Positions 9,689 to 21,884 of a stretch of 64,000 bases of DNA are shown in pieces. The stretch's first letter is position 1, and every line of letters starts with the position of its first letter. This DNA is from Clytia hemisphaerica. Taxonomy: Eukaryota > Cnidaria > Hydrozoa > Leptothecata > Clytiidae. The stretch spans positions 77,190 to 141,189 of the forward strand of contig CACVBU010000948.1 of assembly GCA_902728285.1 (NCBI GenBank). The letters run 5' to 3'. A program made the position numbers and the translations under genes. The notes under the pieces were generated by a model. The model was not told the origin of the DNA. It saw only the letters and a list, made by a program, of their open reading frames with translations, and made no database searches.

Positions 9689-12600
9689 TTAATCAATATC
9701 ACTTTCGTTAGAGATGGAGACTTTACTGTTCGAATTTCTACTCCTTTTCATTTTCTTCGCTGATTTTGCTTCTTTGAAAATGTTTTCGAAGAAGTCTTGT
9801 GATTGGACTTGAATATCTTCCAGCACATTGGGATTGTCAATGGAATCAATGAGGCTTGCAGAAGTCAGCAATAACTGTTTTATGTTTTTACGTGTTTCAT
9901 TCATTAAAGTCTCTTTTTCGTTGACAGTAGTCATTTTTGAAGTTTGAACATCAATATCAAAGAACTCGGTCGTAGTGAGGTTTTCATTTGATGGCGAGTT
10001 CAATGGTGGGTTAAAATGATCAATAGTTTGTACAATGCTCTCATCCTCTACCGATTCTTTTGGGTCGTGAAATGGTAGATGTGCTGAAAGTTTTGGAACA
10101 GTAACCTCCAGACTTTTCCAGCCGTCTTTCGTTTCCAGCAATCTCGTATGAATCACTGCAGAACATCCAATCAATTTGGATTCTCTCTCTTTACGCTTTG
10201 GTATCGACTCTACATGTTTTCGCTTTCTAGGACGACCACCCAAAGCACAATTATAGAGTTGGGTTTCTATGGTACTGTATGAAATGATATTACCGTTGTG
10301 GTTAGCCAGTCCGTGATGATCCATCTTTTTATTGACGCGTTTTCCGGTTCGAATACGGTAATTTGTGCCCGTTTCTGTTGAAAAGTCTTTCAGCCATTGT
10401 TTCCACCTTTCTGGTGTGTATGGGTAAAGATAACCACGCGCGTAATCAGTTGGTTTGCGCATATTGGCGACTTTATCAGTTGTCGACTGCTCTTCATCAG
10501 CTGGACAAGATTTCCTTCTGGGTGCAACAAAGGTTATGTCCGCATGATGGATCACTATGCTGTGCAATTCTGCAAAGCAGGATGGCAAATAATTTCGCAT
10601 ACACAATTGCTTGACGTTATCAGGAATTTGTAACGCGGTGTTGATCACGATATTCAAAGGTTGAGCGTTCGGTGCCGTATGGTTACGTTTACGCCGACAA
10701 ACGACGGTACTCAAGCCAAGTTGCTCACAGTCCCCGCAAACGTTGGCCTTTGGCTCGCGATGGTTTTTTTCAGAACGACAGTAAGAAATCGTACGACTAA
10801 AACGAAAACAATGTGTACATCGTCCCAAAACTTCAAAAAATTGACCAGACTCTAAAAGTGGTACGGTGTTCGAAGGATAATTTATTGGTTTTAAAAGTGA
10901 CTTTCCAATCCCTAGACTAGCATGTGCCCCAGCATAAAGTGGTAACGTTTGAAGTCTTGGAGCAAGTGTTCTCAAATTGCTTTTGTCGACATTGATATAA
11001 GTTCCGTGCGAAGCATCGGTTTTAGAGACTATACTTTCAGCAGAATTACTTTTAATTGAAGCATCATTCAGAAATTCTTCCTTTTGATTGCACTTTTGCA
11101 TATCGATTGCATGGTCTGTCTGTTGCGTAACCATTTCTTCTGAATCATCATCCGCTAGATGCATGTATACGATGGAAGTCATTGCATCACTCGTCCCATC
11201 AACTGTCACTTCTTTTTTGGCAACACGTGATGAAGAACATTCTGATTTCACATTCCCTTTTGATTTATCAATATGTTGTTTGCTTTCTCTTAATTCGTTT
11301 TTGATAAATAGATCATTTCTATCCTCCGAAATTATATTTGACGAATCATTAGATAGAAACTGTTTCGATTCGCCCACTATATCATTTTTAGCTCTTTGCA
11401 TGGAGGTATTTGGCGAAAGAAACCCTTGTTTTCTCATGCTATCGTCATGTATGACTGCTTGACTCATCAAAACATTTTCGTTGGTGATCTTTTGCAAATG
11501 GTTCATGTCACCTATTGACATTTGTACTTGGAATTGTGTCAAATTGTTAGCATAATTGATTTCTTGACGACTTTCAATGACCGGCGGCTCAATAGTGAAA
11601 GTATCTGCCACAACACATGATTCTACAGAACAGGGAATCCTTTGTTCGTCGTCAGAATTCAAAGAGCGATCTGCATTAACTTTCAACCCATATTCAGTGC
11701 CACTTTCATTTTGTCTTATGTGGGCGACACCAGACTCGTGTAAGCTTTGTATCTCATCCTGTGTCAGCATCAACGTTTCACCTGGAAATGAAAAAGACAA
11801 CGACTTGGTGAATAGTATTTCAGCATAATTTCTTCCCTAATTGGTTTCAGCATGGAGATAATAAAAATATAGATGGAGATACCACTCCTACTATTCTATT
11901 GTATTGTATCGTTGATAGCAAACTGTTGCTTTGTTGCTTTGGGAAAAAGCCATGAACTTTGCTTTCCCATGAGATAATACTTGAGTTGAAGAGAATTTGA
12001 ATAAAAGCACGCTACATTTTTAATTTGTTCATCTTGTGATGACAGTTTTGTTTATAAAACATAAGAAAACCTTGCAAGAATAAGCACAGAATATCGAATT
12101 TGAAATGTTCGCTGCTCAGGGAATCCTCGGCAAATTTGGTCAATTTCTACATATTTACTAAAGTCTGTCCAGATATAATTGGCAGTGGAAACAAGAATGC
12201 CTGTAACTTTTGATAGTCAAATATAATTATGGAAATTTTTTTTGCTTGTTTTAGAGAATCAAAAGCGTTATATTTAAATGTATTTTTGCTTGAAAAATTC
12301 GCGATTTTTAGTGGTTAAATTTGCGATTGCAAAAATTGAGCTTTTTTTCTACTTATGCTATAACGTTCATTTTTACATCAGTGGTAGTTCAACCTTAGGT
12401 TAAGAAGTTTCTTAAATTTCAAGGGAAACAGAAAAGTCCTTCGGAAGATATGGGACCCGAAATACCCCTTGGTAGCACTTTTCTGTGAAATATCAAATCT
12501 CCAACTTATTACTTAAAACGGGGGTAGTGATATGATTGATAAAACAGTTTTTCGATCATAACACATTTTACGATCTTTTTAATGACCTCATAGCCAAACT

Positions 12601-14302
12601 GTGTTTGGTATTTTGGGAATTAGCAAAGTTCTTTAATGGCTTAAAAATAACAAAGGCAATATAAGTTCATGCTTATCTTTTCAATAAAAGCAATTATACT
12701 GTGATTTCACTTCGTTTCGAAATAATCCATGATACCAATAGTATCAATGAACCAACACTTAACATTTTCCAACTTTTAATTGCACTGTTCAAAAAACATG
12801 ATAACATATAACCCCCGTTTTTAGTAATAAGTTGGAGATTTGATATTTCACAGAAAAGTGCTACCAAGGGGTATTTCGGGTCCCATATCTTCCGAAGGGC
12901 TTTTCTGTTTGCCTTGAAATTTAAGAAACTTCTTAAGCTAAGGTTGAACTACCACTGATGTAAAAATGAACGTTATAGCATAAGTAGAAAAAACGCTCAA
13001 TTTTTGCAATCGCAAATTTAACCACTAAAAATTGCGAATTTTTCAACCAAAAATACATTCAAATATAGCGCTTTTGATTCTCTAAAACAATCAAAAAAAA
13101 TTTCCATAATTAAATTTGACTATCAAAAGTTACAGGCCTTTTTGTTTCCACTGCCAATTATATCTGGACAGACTTTAATACCAATCTTTCAACTATATTC
13201 TATCAAAATTTTGAGGCAGCTGCTATTTTAGATCTAAAGATATTTATAGCAAAGAACCTTCCACAAACAACAAAGAATTCGCAAAAGTTTACCTCTCGAA
13301 AGTTTCCCGATAAAATAAAAACTTCTTTCAAAACTATAAAGAAATTATTACTCGAAAAAAATTCGCATTTTACCTAAAAATACGAGGTTTCGTTGGACAG
13401 AATAACTTTACTTTAGTTCTTATAATCTATATCTTGACTGATTTTTGCTATCAAGGATTGGTAATCAAAGGAGGCCGATTTGAAAGAAATTTCTAAAGAG
13501 TTTTATAACTTCTCTCGCTATTACAGAAAAGTTGTTACTCCATCTAACTTTTATTATCTCTATAGTTTCAGGAAGAAAACCCTCTTATGCCTTATCGTTT
13601 GGGGGAAATATAGTGGACTTACTCTTAAAAACACCTTTGCTTGTTAAAACGAAAAAAAAACACTTAAGAATACTCTCGCGAGCATCATCAACGTTCTTAT
13701 TTTGTTGTTATTTGATGAGTTTTAGGCCTGGTCTAGATGGACAAATATCCGGAACCAAAAAGTAAATTTGGGTAAAATCAAATATTAACCGATAACCTCG
13801 TTAGATTTGATTGAAATTTCTTTCAGAACAATTCAGGCTATTTTGTCAAATAAAAGAGAAAGTTAATGGAGAAATTTGTTTCCGAGCGTGTTTGGTACTT
13901 TCCAGACCGGTCCTAAAATGATCACTTTCAGCACTTCCCTGGTCTAATTTTGATGGAATTTTGGCTATAAGCTTGCATTTCCAATACCTAACACTTATTA
14001 AAATCTTAAGTCAATAGCATTTTCGAATCCCTGGATACCGTATCCTAGGACTGATTTCAGCAAAAAGGACGGTGGTGGTGAAAAATTGATTGCGTGCCTC
14101 AACTGCAAAAGCTTTGACTAAAAAAGATCTTACTGCAGATTTTACCTGGTGCCCAAACGATTCCGTCTTGCGTCAGTAATATCTGTGCATTGGTTTGGAC
14201 AGGTTCAGCGTTCTCCAAAGAATGTGATATGGATGTCATGTTGTCTGAATGACTTGGTTCATCTTCCCTAGGTTCCACTGTTAAGTTTTTGCTCAGTGAC
14301 AT
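9689..14302 (-). CDS. two-exon nuclear regulator-like protein with Cys-rich segment and CARF-like basic domain
   Basis: Coding exons 14302-14146 and 11781-9689 join at a phase-1 intron (donor CACCAG|GTAAA, acceptor TTTCCAG|GTGAA), giving 749 residues. An AG after a polypyrimidine tract near 14333 suggests an upstream untranslated exon. Both sides of the splice carry the same theme (LLTQDGIVWAPG then ETLMLTQDEIQSL), which supports the join. The first 350 residues are polar and low-complexity. The middle has Cys/His pairs (CTHCF, CRSEKNH, CGDCEQ, CRRKRNH). Then follow ERWKQWLKDFSTETGTNYRI, a basic stretch (GGRPRKRK, PKRKERESK), GCSAVI and PKLSAHLPFHDP. The GC...H...H pattern after a basic stretch resembles the DNA-binding core of CARF (ALS2CR8) and FAR1/MULE-type domains; that is a guess from memory. 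A nuclear role is inferred. A foldback transposon occupies the intron. Confidence 0.8.
11935..13490. repeat. duplicated segment, copy A (contains a foldback insertion)
   Basis: The outer parts (about 11935-12160 and 13176-13490) match 21885-22470 in the same order and orientation at roughly 85 percent by eye. Shared anchors include GAAATGTTCGCTGCTCAGGG, CTCGAAAGTTTCCCGATAAA and CGAGGTTTCGTTGGACAGAA. Copy B lacks the intervening 12161-13175 element. Confidence 0.8.
12161..13175. mobile_element. foldback element with ~370-base inverted arms, TA duplication
   Basis: Left arm about 12161-12535 and right arm about 12810-13175 are near-perfect inverted copies around a spacer of about 275 bases. 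Ends are AAGTCTGTCCAGATATAATT and its complement, flanked by TA at 12159-12160 and 13176-13177. Copy B of the surrounding duplication has a single TA (ACTAATGCC) at this point. It is non-coding and lies in the intron of the - strand gene. Confidence 0.9.
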
Positions 14303-14479
14303 TTCTCTTTAATTCTTTAATCTATCTACCTGAAAACAAAAAAACAAAAAATAAGATTGGCATATATTTTTATTAAAGCTTTTTTAGGCAGAGAAATACG
14401 AATTAGGTTAATGTATTTTTAACGCTTTTATATTCAGAGAAATATCGTAAGCTGGTAATGTTTACCTGGCTCTTCTAAT

Positions 14480-14812
14480 CACAGGAAAAAATCCGTGAAT
14501 CACATGCGTGTGAAAACCAATTTCCGAGCATGTGATCCTGCAAAAAATCACATTCGTGTGAAAATGTAATTCACGATCCTTCTTTTCTCACTGTTAAATA
14601 GAATAGAAGTGAGTTACTTTTAGGGTATTAAACCTCTCTCTCTAAGAAAGACAAACAATCCTATTTGTGATTTTAGATCTAGTCAGACACTCCATTTAAG
14701 TTGAGAAAAGATGGCTTGTGAATTGCATTTTCACACGCATGTGATTCTTTTCAGGATCACATGCTCGGAAATCAGTTTTACCAAGCATGTGATTTCCATA
14801 CTTTTTCCTGTG
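14480..14812. mobile_element. foldback MITE tiled with CACATGCGTGTGAAAA, in the upstream region of the 9689-14302 gene
   Basis: Ends CACAGGAAAAA and TTTTTCCTGTG. The arms repeat units such as ATCACATGCGTGTGAAAA and CCGAGCATGTGATCC in opposite orientation. No clear target duplication seen. It lies about 150 bases upstream of the first coding exon, where it could lie in the promoter or 5' UTR intron. Confidence 0.75.
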
Positions 14813-14827
14813 AATTTCGTCACAGGC

Positions 14828-14961
14828 CTTCTTTAGAGATAGGAAATAATCAATAATAAGAAGGTCAGAATTGCTGATTGAAACTCATCTTGTTTGCTCA
14901 GCAATCAGTTGGGGAGTCAATCAGTGTTTCTGACCTTCCTTTTTCCTATCTTGAAAGAAGG
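14828..14961. repeat. small hairpin element
   Basis: Left arm CTTCTTTAGAGATAGGAAA with AAGGTCAGAA and TGCTGATTGA is mirrored by TCAATCAGTG, TTTCTGACCTT and TTTCCTATCTTGAAAGAAG. About 130 bases, directly beside the foldback element at 14480-14812. Confidence 0.65.
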
Positions 14962-15180
14962 GTGTCGAAATTAGATGAGGGATGTCAACATTATTAGACC
15001 ATCTTACGGTATATACGCGAATTTAGGTTGGTGTATTTTTTAACACACGCAAGATGCTAGGCAATTCAATCTACCTAGCCAGGGTGCAGTATGCAGTGCT
15101 GAAGAGTCCTAACGGACACTTTCAAATCAATTGTACAAAAAATGGGTGTTTTTGCACCATTTCTAGTCATGCCATGGTTA

Positions 15181-15953
15181 CCGTCAACTGCTCTAACTTG
15201 GGAGACGATTGGTCAAAACATGGGACTGTTGATATCTGGCCTGTATTTTCACTTACTGTTAAATCTCTTTGACAACAAATTTGTTTTGATAACTCCACCA
15301 AGTTTATCAATCATACTTTCTGTCATAACATGTCACAATAACTTTCACTGATAGTGCGCCCTTTTTAACTTTTTTGTTTTCATTCAAAATGACCGAACGC
15401 TGATTGGAGAATTAGAGAACCTCCGCCATCTAACCGCCTATCGTCTGATGGGATTAACACATAGTGAGTAACTTGCCACGCGAGTGACGTCAAACCCTCC
15501 ATCGTTTTGCTACCATGAGATCAGGTAACTTGCATCAGTGGAGGCTAACATGCATAGCCCTCAAATGAATGACCCAGCTGGTCATTAAAATACAAAATTA
15601 AATCAAAACAAAAATGGTAGAGTAGAGTTGCGAGCAGAGCTACGTAGTTCAATTGTTTTGAAATTTTGTTGCTTTGATTGGTCAATCATTTGATGGCTAT
15701 GCAAGTTTCCCTCCACTGATGCAAGTTACCCGACTTAACGGTACTAATTTGTTCTTCTTCCTTCTAGACACTCGTGTGTGTTCCACTACTACGGATTTTT
15801 TTTCACAATTTGATTTAAAAGCCTACTCTGTGCGAAAGAGAAATCGTGTATTTTTTAAGCACTGCTCATAACTCAAATCAAATGACTTTGGGGGTTCGGT
15901 ATAATGGCCGTCCCATGTTTTGTCAAATAGTCCCAAGTTAGAGCAGTTGACGG
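15181..15953. mobile_element. MITE with CCGTCAACTGCTCTAACTTG ends, TA duplication
   Basis: Ends CCGTCAACTGCTCTAACTTGG and complement are perfect for 20+ bases with TA on both sides (15179-15180, 15954-15955). The middle contains inverted copies of a segment with GGTAACTTGCATCAGTGGAG (about 15525-15605 against 15665-15735). The same segment recurs inverted at 18712-18840. Open frames of 60-72 codons here show no domain. Confidence 0.82.
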
Positions 15954-16104
15954 TAAATACATTTTTGAGCTGCAACTTATGAAAAGATATATGTTCTTGA
16001 CTGTTTGTTGGTAAAATAAAAGATCCAAAATTTAGATTTGCTTATCATAGTGGTGAGATAGATTAGTTTAAAGGCGATCCAAATTGGAACAAAAAATTGT
16101 CCTG

Positions 16105-19005
16105 AGCTGAGCACGACCCTGGACACCACCGTACATTGTATATGAGCATGAATCTGGTAATGTCACCCAAATAGGTGAAAAAATTTGGTAAAAATAAAGT
16201 TTTGAATTACATTTTTATTCCTGGATAATATTTTTATTAATGACTTCAATTTTCAGAAAACATAAATATCAGGGCTTAATCAAACTGGCTTGGTCCAGAC
16301 ATTTGACCTAGAGTAGTTATTATCAGACAAATTTGGCAAAAAACTTTCTGTTGTTTACACTTCATTTGAGATAAAATATGCTAATCTAATACTTGTCTTG
16401 GATTTCAGTCCATGGCTAATATATTAAGCTGCATTGAAAAGCAATTTTTACCGTCCAGTATGTTATACTTTTCAAATTCTGGCACTTATTTCCAGACGAA
16501 AATCTAAAATATTAAAAAATATTCCAATAAAGTTTGATTTCATGAAAAGAAAACTGGCTATGATCAGGTAACTTCATTCTAGATTTGAAGGACTCATTAT
16601 AAGTTTTCAAAAAAACCAAAAGTTTGCTATATTTCAGTTGATCAATAAAAAATTAGAATATGAAACCTTGTTGGTTGCGGACATAACTTTTTGTCAAATT
16701 TACTTTAAAATCAGCAATAAACATTAAACTGAGTAATTATTCGGCTTTTAATACTTTGCTGTACTTGAACCAAAACTTAATCATTGAAATTTGTTGTCTT
16801 GAAAGGTCTTCGTAACTATGATTTCCTGAAAATTGAAGATCTATCTGTAAAATAAAATCCAATCATATATCATTTTTTGTCATAATCTAATTTTAAAAGT
16901 TAAATTTTGAGCTTGACATTAACTGTTGTACATCTTCATAATCAGTAACCTTTTCAATAGAAAGGGTTAAAAATGGGTAATAATGCTATGTTGCGGACAT
17001 AACTTTTTTTCTTCCAGGGTAGAACCATAGAACATTTTACATCATTTATTTAAAATTTTGGAGTGTCTTTTTCTGTTTCCAAAATTTAAGGAATATTTGA
17101 GACTAAATCAATATAAAACCAAAAGATTTGGTTTGGTTTGATTTCAGTTATTACATGTTTTTCTTCATGAAAAAAACAAAAGAAGACTCCACAATGATAT
17201 TAAAACTTTCTAATATTTCTAATAGAAGAACAACCCTAGAGGAAAAATTGAAAAAAGCAAGTAAATGCATATGGTACTTACAAATGTAATTTAGTATTGT
17301 CAAGGTGTTAGCATAACTGCTTAAGAGGGTTAAAAATCTGATAAATACTTTAAATAGTTATGTCCGCAACATACAATTTGCTAATGGAATATGACTCTGT
17401 TTTGAACTAATTGGAGCAATTCTAACTAGTCTGTAAGTGAATGTGTAGTAGATTATGTTGTGTGAACACTACACAATGAATTTAATATGCAAATTAATGC
17501 ATGATTTATTCTTTATTCAAGCTCACAGGTTCAGAACCATCATTTTCAAAGAAACAAAAGGTTTATTTTTCTGTTAAAATTTTCATTTTGGACCTTAACT
17601 TGACATCAGAGTATTTGTTTTCTATTTCTAATAGATCGTATAATAAAACATCATGCCAGCTTGCAAATACACTTTATCAACAACATTTTAGACAAAATAG
17701 CTATGTCTGCAACATGAAATACATATGAAAGAAGTAAATAAACTGGAAACCTTGCCAATGGAAAATTATGAAACTTTTTTCTGGTTGTAACCAACTTAAA
17801 ATGACCTTAGATGCATTAATTTGTCAAAGAAACCTAAAATTGGTGTTTGGAGGTTGAGAAAACTTCATGATTTGTTGCGGACATAACTTTTTGTTGCAGA
17901 CATAACTGATTTTTGGAGAAACTGTTTTGTTTCACTGTAGTCAAGCAAAAAAATGCGCCGCAAAACTTCTAAAGGGATTCATGAAAAAATAACCCGGCGC
18001 TTTTTAATGAAATTAACATTTTCAGGCGAACTTTGAGAAATTGCCTAAAATTTGTGCCATAGTTGAAAAAATTTGAGCCAAGCCAACGTTGAAAACTAAT
18101 TTGAAGATCAACTTTCCAAGAAAAAGATCTACGGGGGAGGCAGAACCCACCTGGATCCGCGCACCGCCGGAAAGGCTATCTCCCGGAAATTTTGCCGGAC
18201 CTCAAACAATGACCCATTTACATGTGTGTAATTGTTTTACTTTAGCGTATAAACAAGGCCTTAAAAATTGAAGCGCTGTCTCGGGAATTATGGTATGACA
18301 AATTTTAGTTGGTTGATTTTGGCTGCTGCATGTTTTATTTTGTTTCCAACTTTTAGTTTTAATTATTATTGTCTTGCGAACTTGATTCAGGTAACTCTCA
18401 TCCTTGTTGTTGAAATGTATCCTGTAGATGACTGATGTTGTTTTTTCTGAAAGCTAGATTTCCTAGTGTGACTAACTGGTAGGGTGGCATGTTTCTACCT
18501 ACTCTTAGGTGCCAAGTAAACGGGCCCCCTGCTTGTTAATTTTTCGAAAATTTTCCGGCCCTCCCCCTGGACTCAGAAAACAATCTTAGTAAGTCTGATC
18601 AGGTTCAATCTTTTTTCGTGTGGTTTGTTTTCTCCTCAGTCAAAGGCGGCTACACCGGGAATAAATCTTTGAGGAATCGCTCCCACCGTACATTGGACGT
18701 ACCGTGAGATTGGGGTAACTTGTAATTTTTGTTTTGATTTAATTTTGCATTTTAATGACCAGCCAGGTCTTTCATATTGTTGAGGGCTATGCATGTTAGC
18801 CTCCCCTACTGGCACTGATGCAAATTACCCAATCAGAATTGTTTCAGAAACAAGAACAGGTCTACTGTCACGGTACAGTGTAGCCGGCGTACGTACCTTG
18901 TACAGTGGTCAAAATAGGTTGACTTGTTCCCACCGTACACCCACCGGACAACACCATACGATGTACGACGGTGTCCAGGGTCGTATTGTATGGTCAGCTG
19001 AGCCA
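16105..19005. repeat. repeat-rich block with GTTGCGGACATAACTTTTT tiles
   Basis: The motif GTTGCGGACATAACTTTTT occurs forward at about 16674, 16990, 17875 and (variant) 17893, and inverted at about 17357 and 17700. The edges near 16118-16140 and 18950-18985 carry an inverted GACCCTGGACACC / GGTGTCCAGGGTC pair. This fits one degenerate tiled element of up to 2.9 kb, but its limits are uncertain. No coding frame is credible inside. Confidence 0.5.
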
Positions 19006-19489
19006 AAGAACTAAAAATTGTCTTTTTTTGTGAACCTTTCGAGTCTCAATCTTGGCAACCCATACAATGACACATAATTAACTTACCATGAAACCTCTTT
19101 AACAAACTTTCAAAATTCTCATCAAAATAAAAGTCTTTTTTAAAAGCTACACAAAACATTAGCAGAATTCTACTGTCGGCCATTTTGTTATAAAATTACA
19201 AAAATGAACTTCTCTTTGCTGTTTGCTCTTCGGTGAAGACTTCTTCATAAACGCGAAAGACATATATCTATTTTTCGGATCCGTTATGCAGGAAGTCAGG
19301 ACCTGCAGCCGACCTAGTAGGCGGTTGGGTATGGGTTGTGGTTTGGGTGTGGTTACGTACCAGATTGACTAGGAATTTGGTTATTATCAGTTAGGGTTAG
19401 GGTTGGAGCTCGAAAAAAGCACTCTTTTGTGATTTTCTCTTCATATAGTCTAGGCTTCTGCTCATCCTCTAGCGAAAAAAGTTTCTTAT

Positions 19490-20375
19490 AGTTTCTATAG
19501 CGGCAGGTACAAAATGCATAAAACATAATGCATATTGCATAATGCATAATAGTATTGTGTAATTTACAGAACAATTTTTTATTTTCTAAAACTCTCCTTT
19601 GCAGAGGATAAAACCGCGAAAACCTCTTTAGAAGAGTTTCTTGTAAAGGCCTGTAAACATTCCAATCAGAGGGATTTTCCCCAGACATATTTATTTTTCG
19701 AATCCGAAAGAAAGAGAAAATATTCGAATCATAACAACAAAGGATTTTCCGTCAGCATAAATAATAAGAATATGCAACAGATCTGAAAGGTACTGAAAGG
19801 TTTCCCCCTTCTTCTTTCTCAAAAAAAACCATAAACATTCGAATGTAAAAAGATTCGAAGTCTATTTTCTTTGATCTAGCTTCCGGATGAAGCTCTTTAA
19901 TTTATATTGGCTGGGTATTGGCTTATCTAACAAAAAGCATTCACATGGTTAATGCTTTGTAAGAGGGTAAACCCGTTGAAATTTATTAGCAATTGTTCGA
20001 AAAAATCTCTGAGAAAACCCAAAAAGATCTTGCTTTAAAATTTACGTTTTCGAGTTAGAAAAGTAATATAGGGAGGAGATATTTTCGTGTTTTTTCTACA
20101 TTATACTACGTTCTGTAAAATACAACTATGAAAATCAAAATGGCGGCAAGCATTTTCAGTGGATCATGGATTTTTTTCATCATCCGAAATTCAAATTCAA
20201 AGCTTTCTACCCTTTATTTTCTGGTAGAAAATGGTATATTTGTTTTGTTGAAAGTATTATCTTTCAAATTCTCCTTATTATAGCCTCTAAAATTGACATT
20301 TTCCAAATATTATGCATTATGCATTATTTAATATGCATTATGTTTTATGCATTTTGGACCTGCCGGTTTCTATAG
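19490..20375. repeat. inverted repeat with TGCATAATGCATA tiles
   Basis: 19490-19553 (CTATAG...CAGGTACAAAATGCATAAAACATAATGC) is mirrored by 20309-20375 (GCATTATGTTTTATGCATTTTGG...CTATAG). Outer inverted matches (CTTCTTCATAAACGCGAAAG near 19242, complement near 20745) suggest the full element runs about 19240-20770. No coding potential recognised. Confidence 0.6.
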
Positions 20376-20471
20376 GGGGCTATAGGAAGTAGAGGTCTGC
20401 GAATCAGACTACATATAGTCTGGTCTGCAGTTTGTACAATTTAAATAGCCGTCAGAAACACTTTCTCGTCA

Positions 20472-20632
20472 TGAACCCGTGGCGCAGTGGATAAGGCATT
20501 GGGTTTCCATACGATGTTTTATATATGGTTTTATCTATATTCAAATTTATAAAAATTTCAAAACAAGTGTGAAAAAAAAATATACGATGATGGAACTTTG
20601 CATTTGGTGGGTTCGAATCCCACCGGTGGCGA
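20472..20632 (+). pseudogene. tRNA-like (SINE head or tRNA pseudogene) split by a 65-base insertion
   Basis: A pol III A-box-like D-arm, GTGGCGCAGTGGATAAGGC (20480-20498), and a perfect B box in GGTGGGTTCGAATCCCACC are separated by an A/T-rich insertion at 20517-20581. The insertion ends in an A-run and is flanked by the direct repeat ATACGATG (20509-20516 and 20582-20589). Removing it restores a normal tRNA-like spacing. The acceptor stem pairs poorly (GAACCCG against CGGTGGC), so this is not a functional tRNA. Confidence 0.6.
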
Positions 20633-20861
20633 TCTTTCGGTAAGTCAATCAGTCAGTTAGAAAACATAGAAAATAACTCACATAATAGAACCAGGAAGTC
20701 AGAAAAACTACAAACAAGAGACTGGAAAGTACGGAATAAGTCCAGATATGTCTTTCGTCTTTATGAAGAAGCCACGACCTTGCTCTTCCCGTGTTTTCAT
20801 TTGTTTTCTTTTTTCTGCCATGTCAGCATTTTCTATAAATTTTGTGAGCCCCGCATGAAAA

Positions 20862-21195
20862 ATATTAACTAATTTTCGCGGGTTTTAATTTTAGCGTTTT
20901 TCGCGGTTTTTCGTCAAAATCGCGAAAATTTGACCCCGCAAAATATTTTGAGAGCTGAAAACCGCGAAAATTAATTCCCGCAAAATACAATTTTTTCCAA
21001 TTTTATCGAAATATTTGAAAAATCCCTAGGAAAATGAAAGAAATTTGTCCAAAAAAGGGCAAAATCGCGAAAATTAAAACCCGCGAAAATTCCAGAATGG
21101 AAAAAACCGCGAAAATTAAAACCCGCGAAATGCAATTTTCCGGATATTTTTTTTCGACCGCGAAAATTAGTTCCCGCGAAAATTAGTTCCAATAA
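20862..21195. mobile_element. MITE tiled with CCCGCGAAAATTA
   Basis: Seven or more units of the type CCGCGAAAATTAAAACCCGC in both orientations. Left end TTAACTAATTTTCGCGGG is mirrored by CCCGCGAAAATTAGTTCCAA. The 73-codon minus-strand frame here is a tiling artefact. Confidence 0.75.
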
Positions 21196-21221
21196 GGTAT
21201 GCGTAAGTCATTTTTCTAGCG

Positions 21222-21309
21222 GAAACACCCTAAAAAAAGCCGGGATTTGACCTCTCTCTGTTCCTAAAAATATATAAAGAGGTCAAAAACCGGCTTTTTT
21301 GGTGCTTTC
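21222..21309. repeat. hairpin of about 88 bases
   Basis: GAAACACCCTAAAAAAAGCC and GGGATTTGACCTCT pair with AGAGGTCAAAAACC and GGCTTTTTTGGTGCTTTC. Non-coding. Confidence 0.7.
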
Positions 21310-21884
21310 ATTAAAAAATATGACGTCATCTTGACTTCGCATATCAAGAATCCTGCGAAAATTATTGGGTGCGTATTCGAGTTGACCAAATCAGATGCAC
21401 TCGCATATACAGAGTCACCGTAACGTAAACTAGAGTCAATTCAGTTGCAGAGATACGGTGTCAAAAATACCATGCGGCGATACAAGAAAACGGTGATCCG
21501 AGAAGGATGCATCGGGTTACCCTGGGTACCAGAGGCCAAGTTTTAGTAAGAAGACTCCCGGTCATTCAAATCTCCAAGGGGTAAAAATTTACTTTGAATA
21601 ACCAGGAGTTCAAATAACTGGATAATCCGTTTTCCTACCACTGCCAGATTTTCAACTAACATTAATATAATAATGGGTGGGATGGACTGTTTTGAAGTAA
21701 TCGAGGCATTGTGACCCAATCAATAAGAAATATTCGAATAACAAGAAATCGCTTCGAATAAAGAGATAAGCATCAAAAAAGCTGATAATACGCAGGGAAC
21801 GAGGTTAGACTCCTGGTCATTCGAACCTGCACTTATTCGAAAAATTAAAAGCTTTACCTCACTCAGGCAAAAACACTTAACAAA

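Noticed and set aside
10363-11828. Several 64-124 codon frames on +
   Set aside because: Shadows of the long minus-strand exon 11781-9689, which is supported by splicing and composition.
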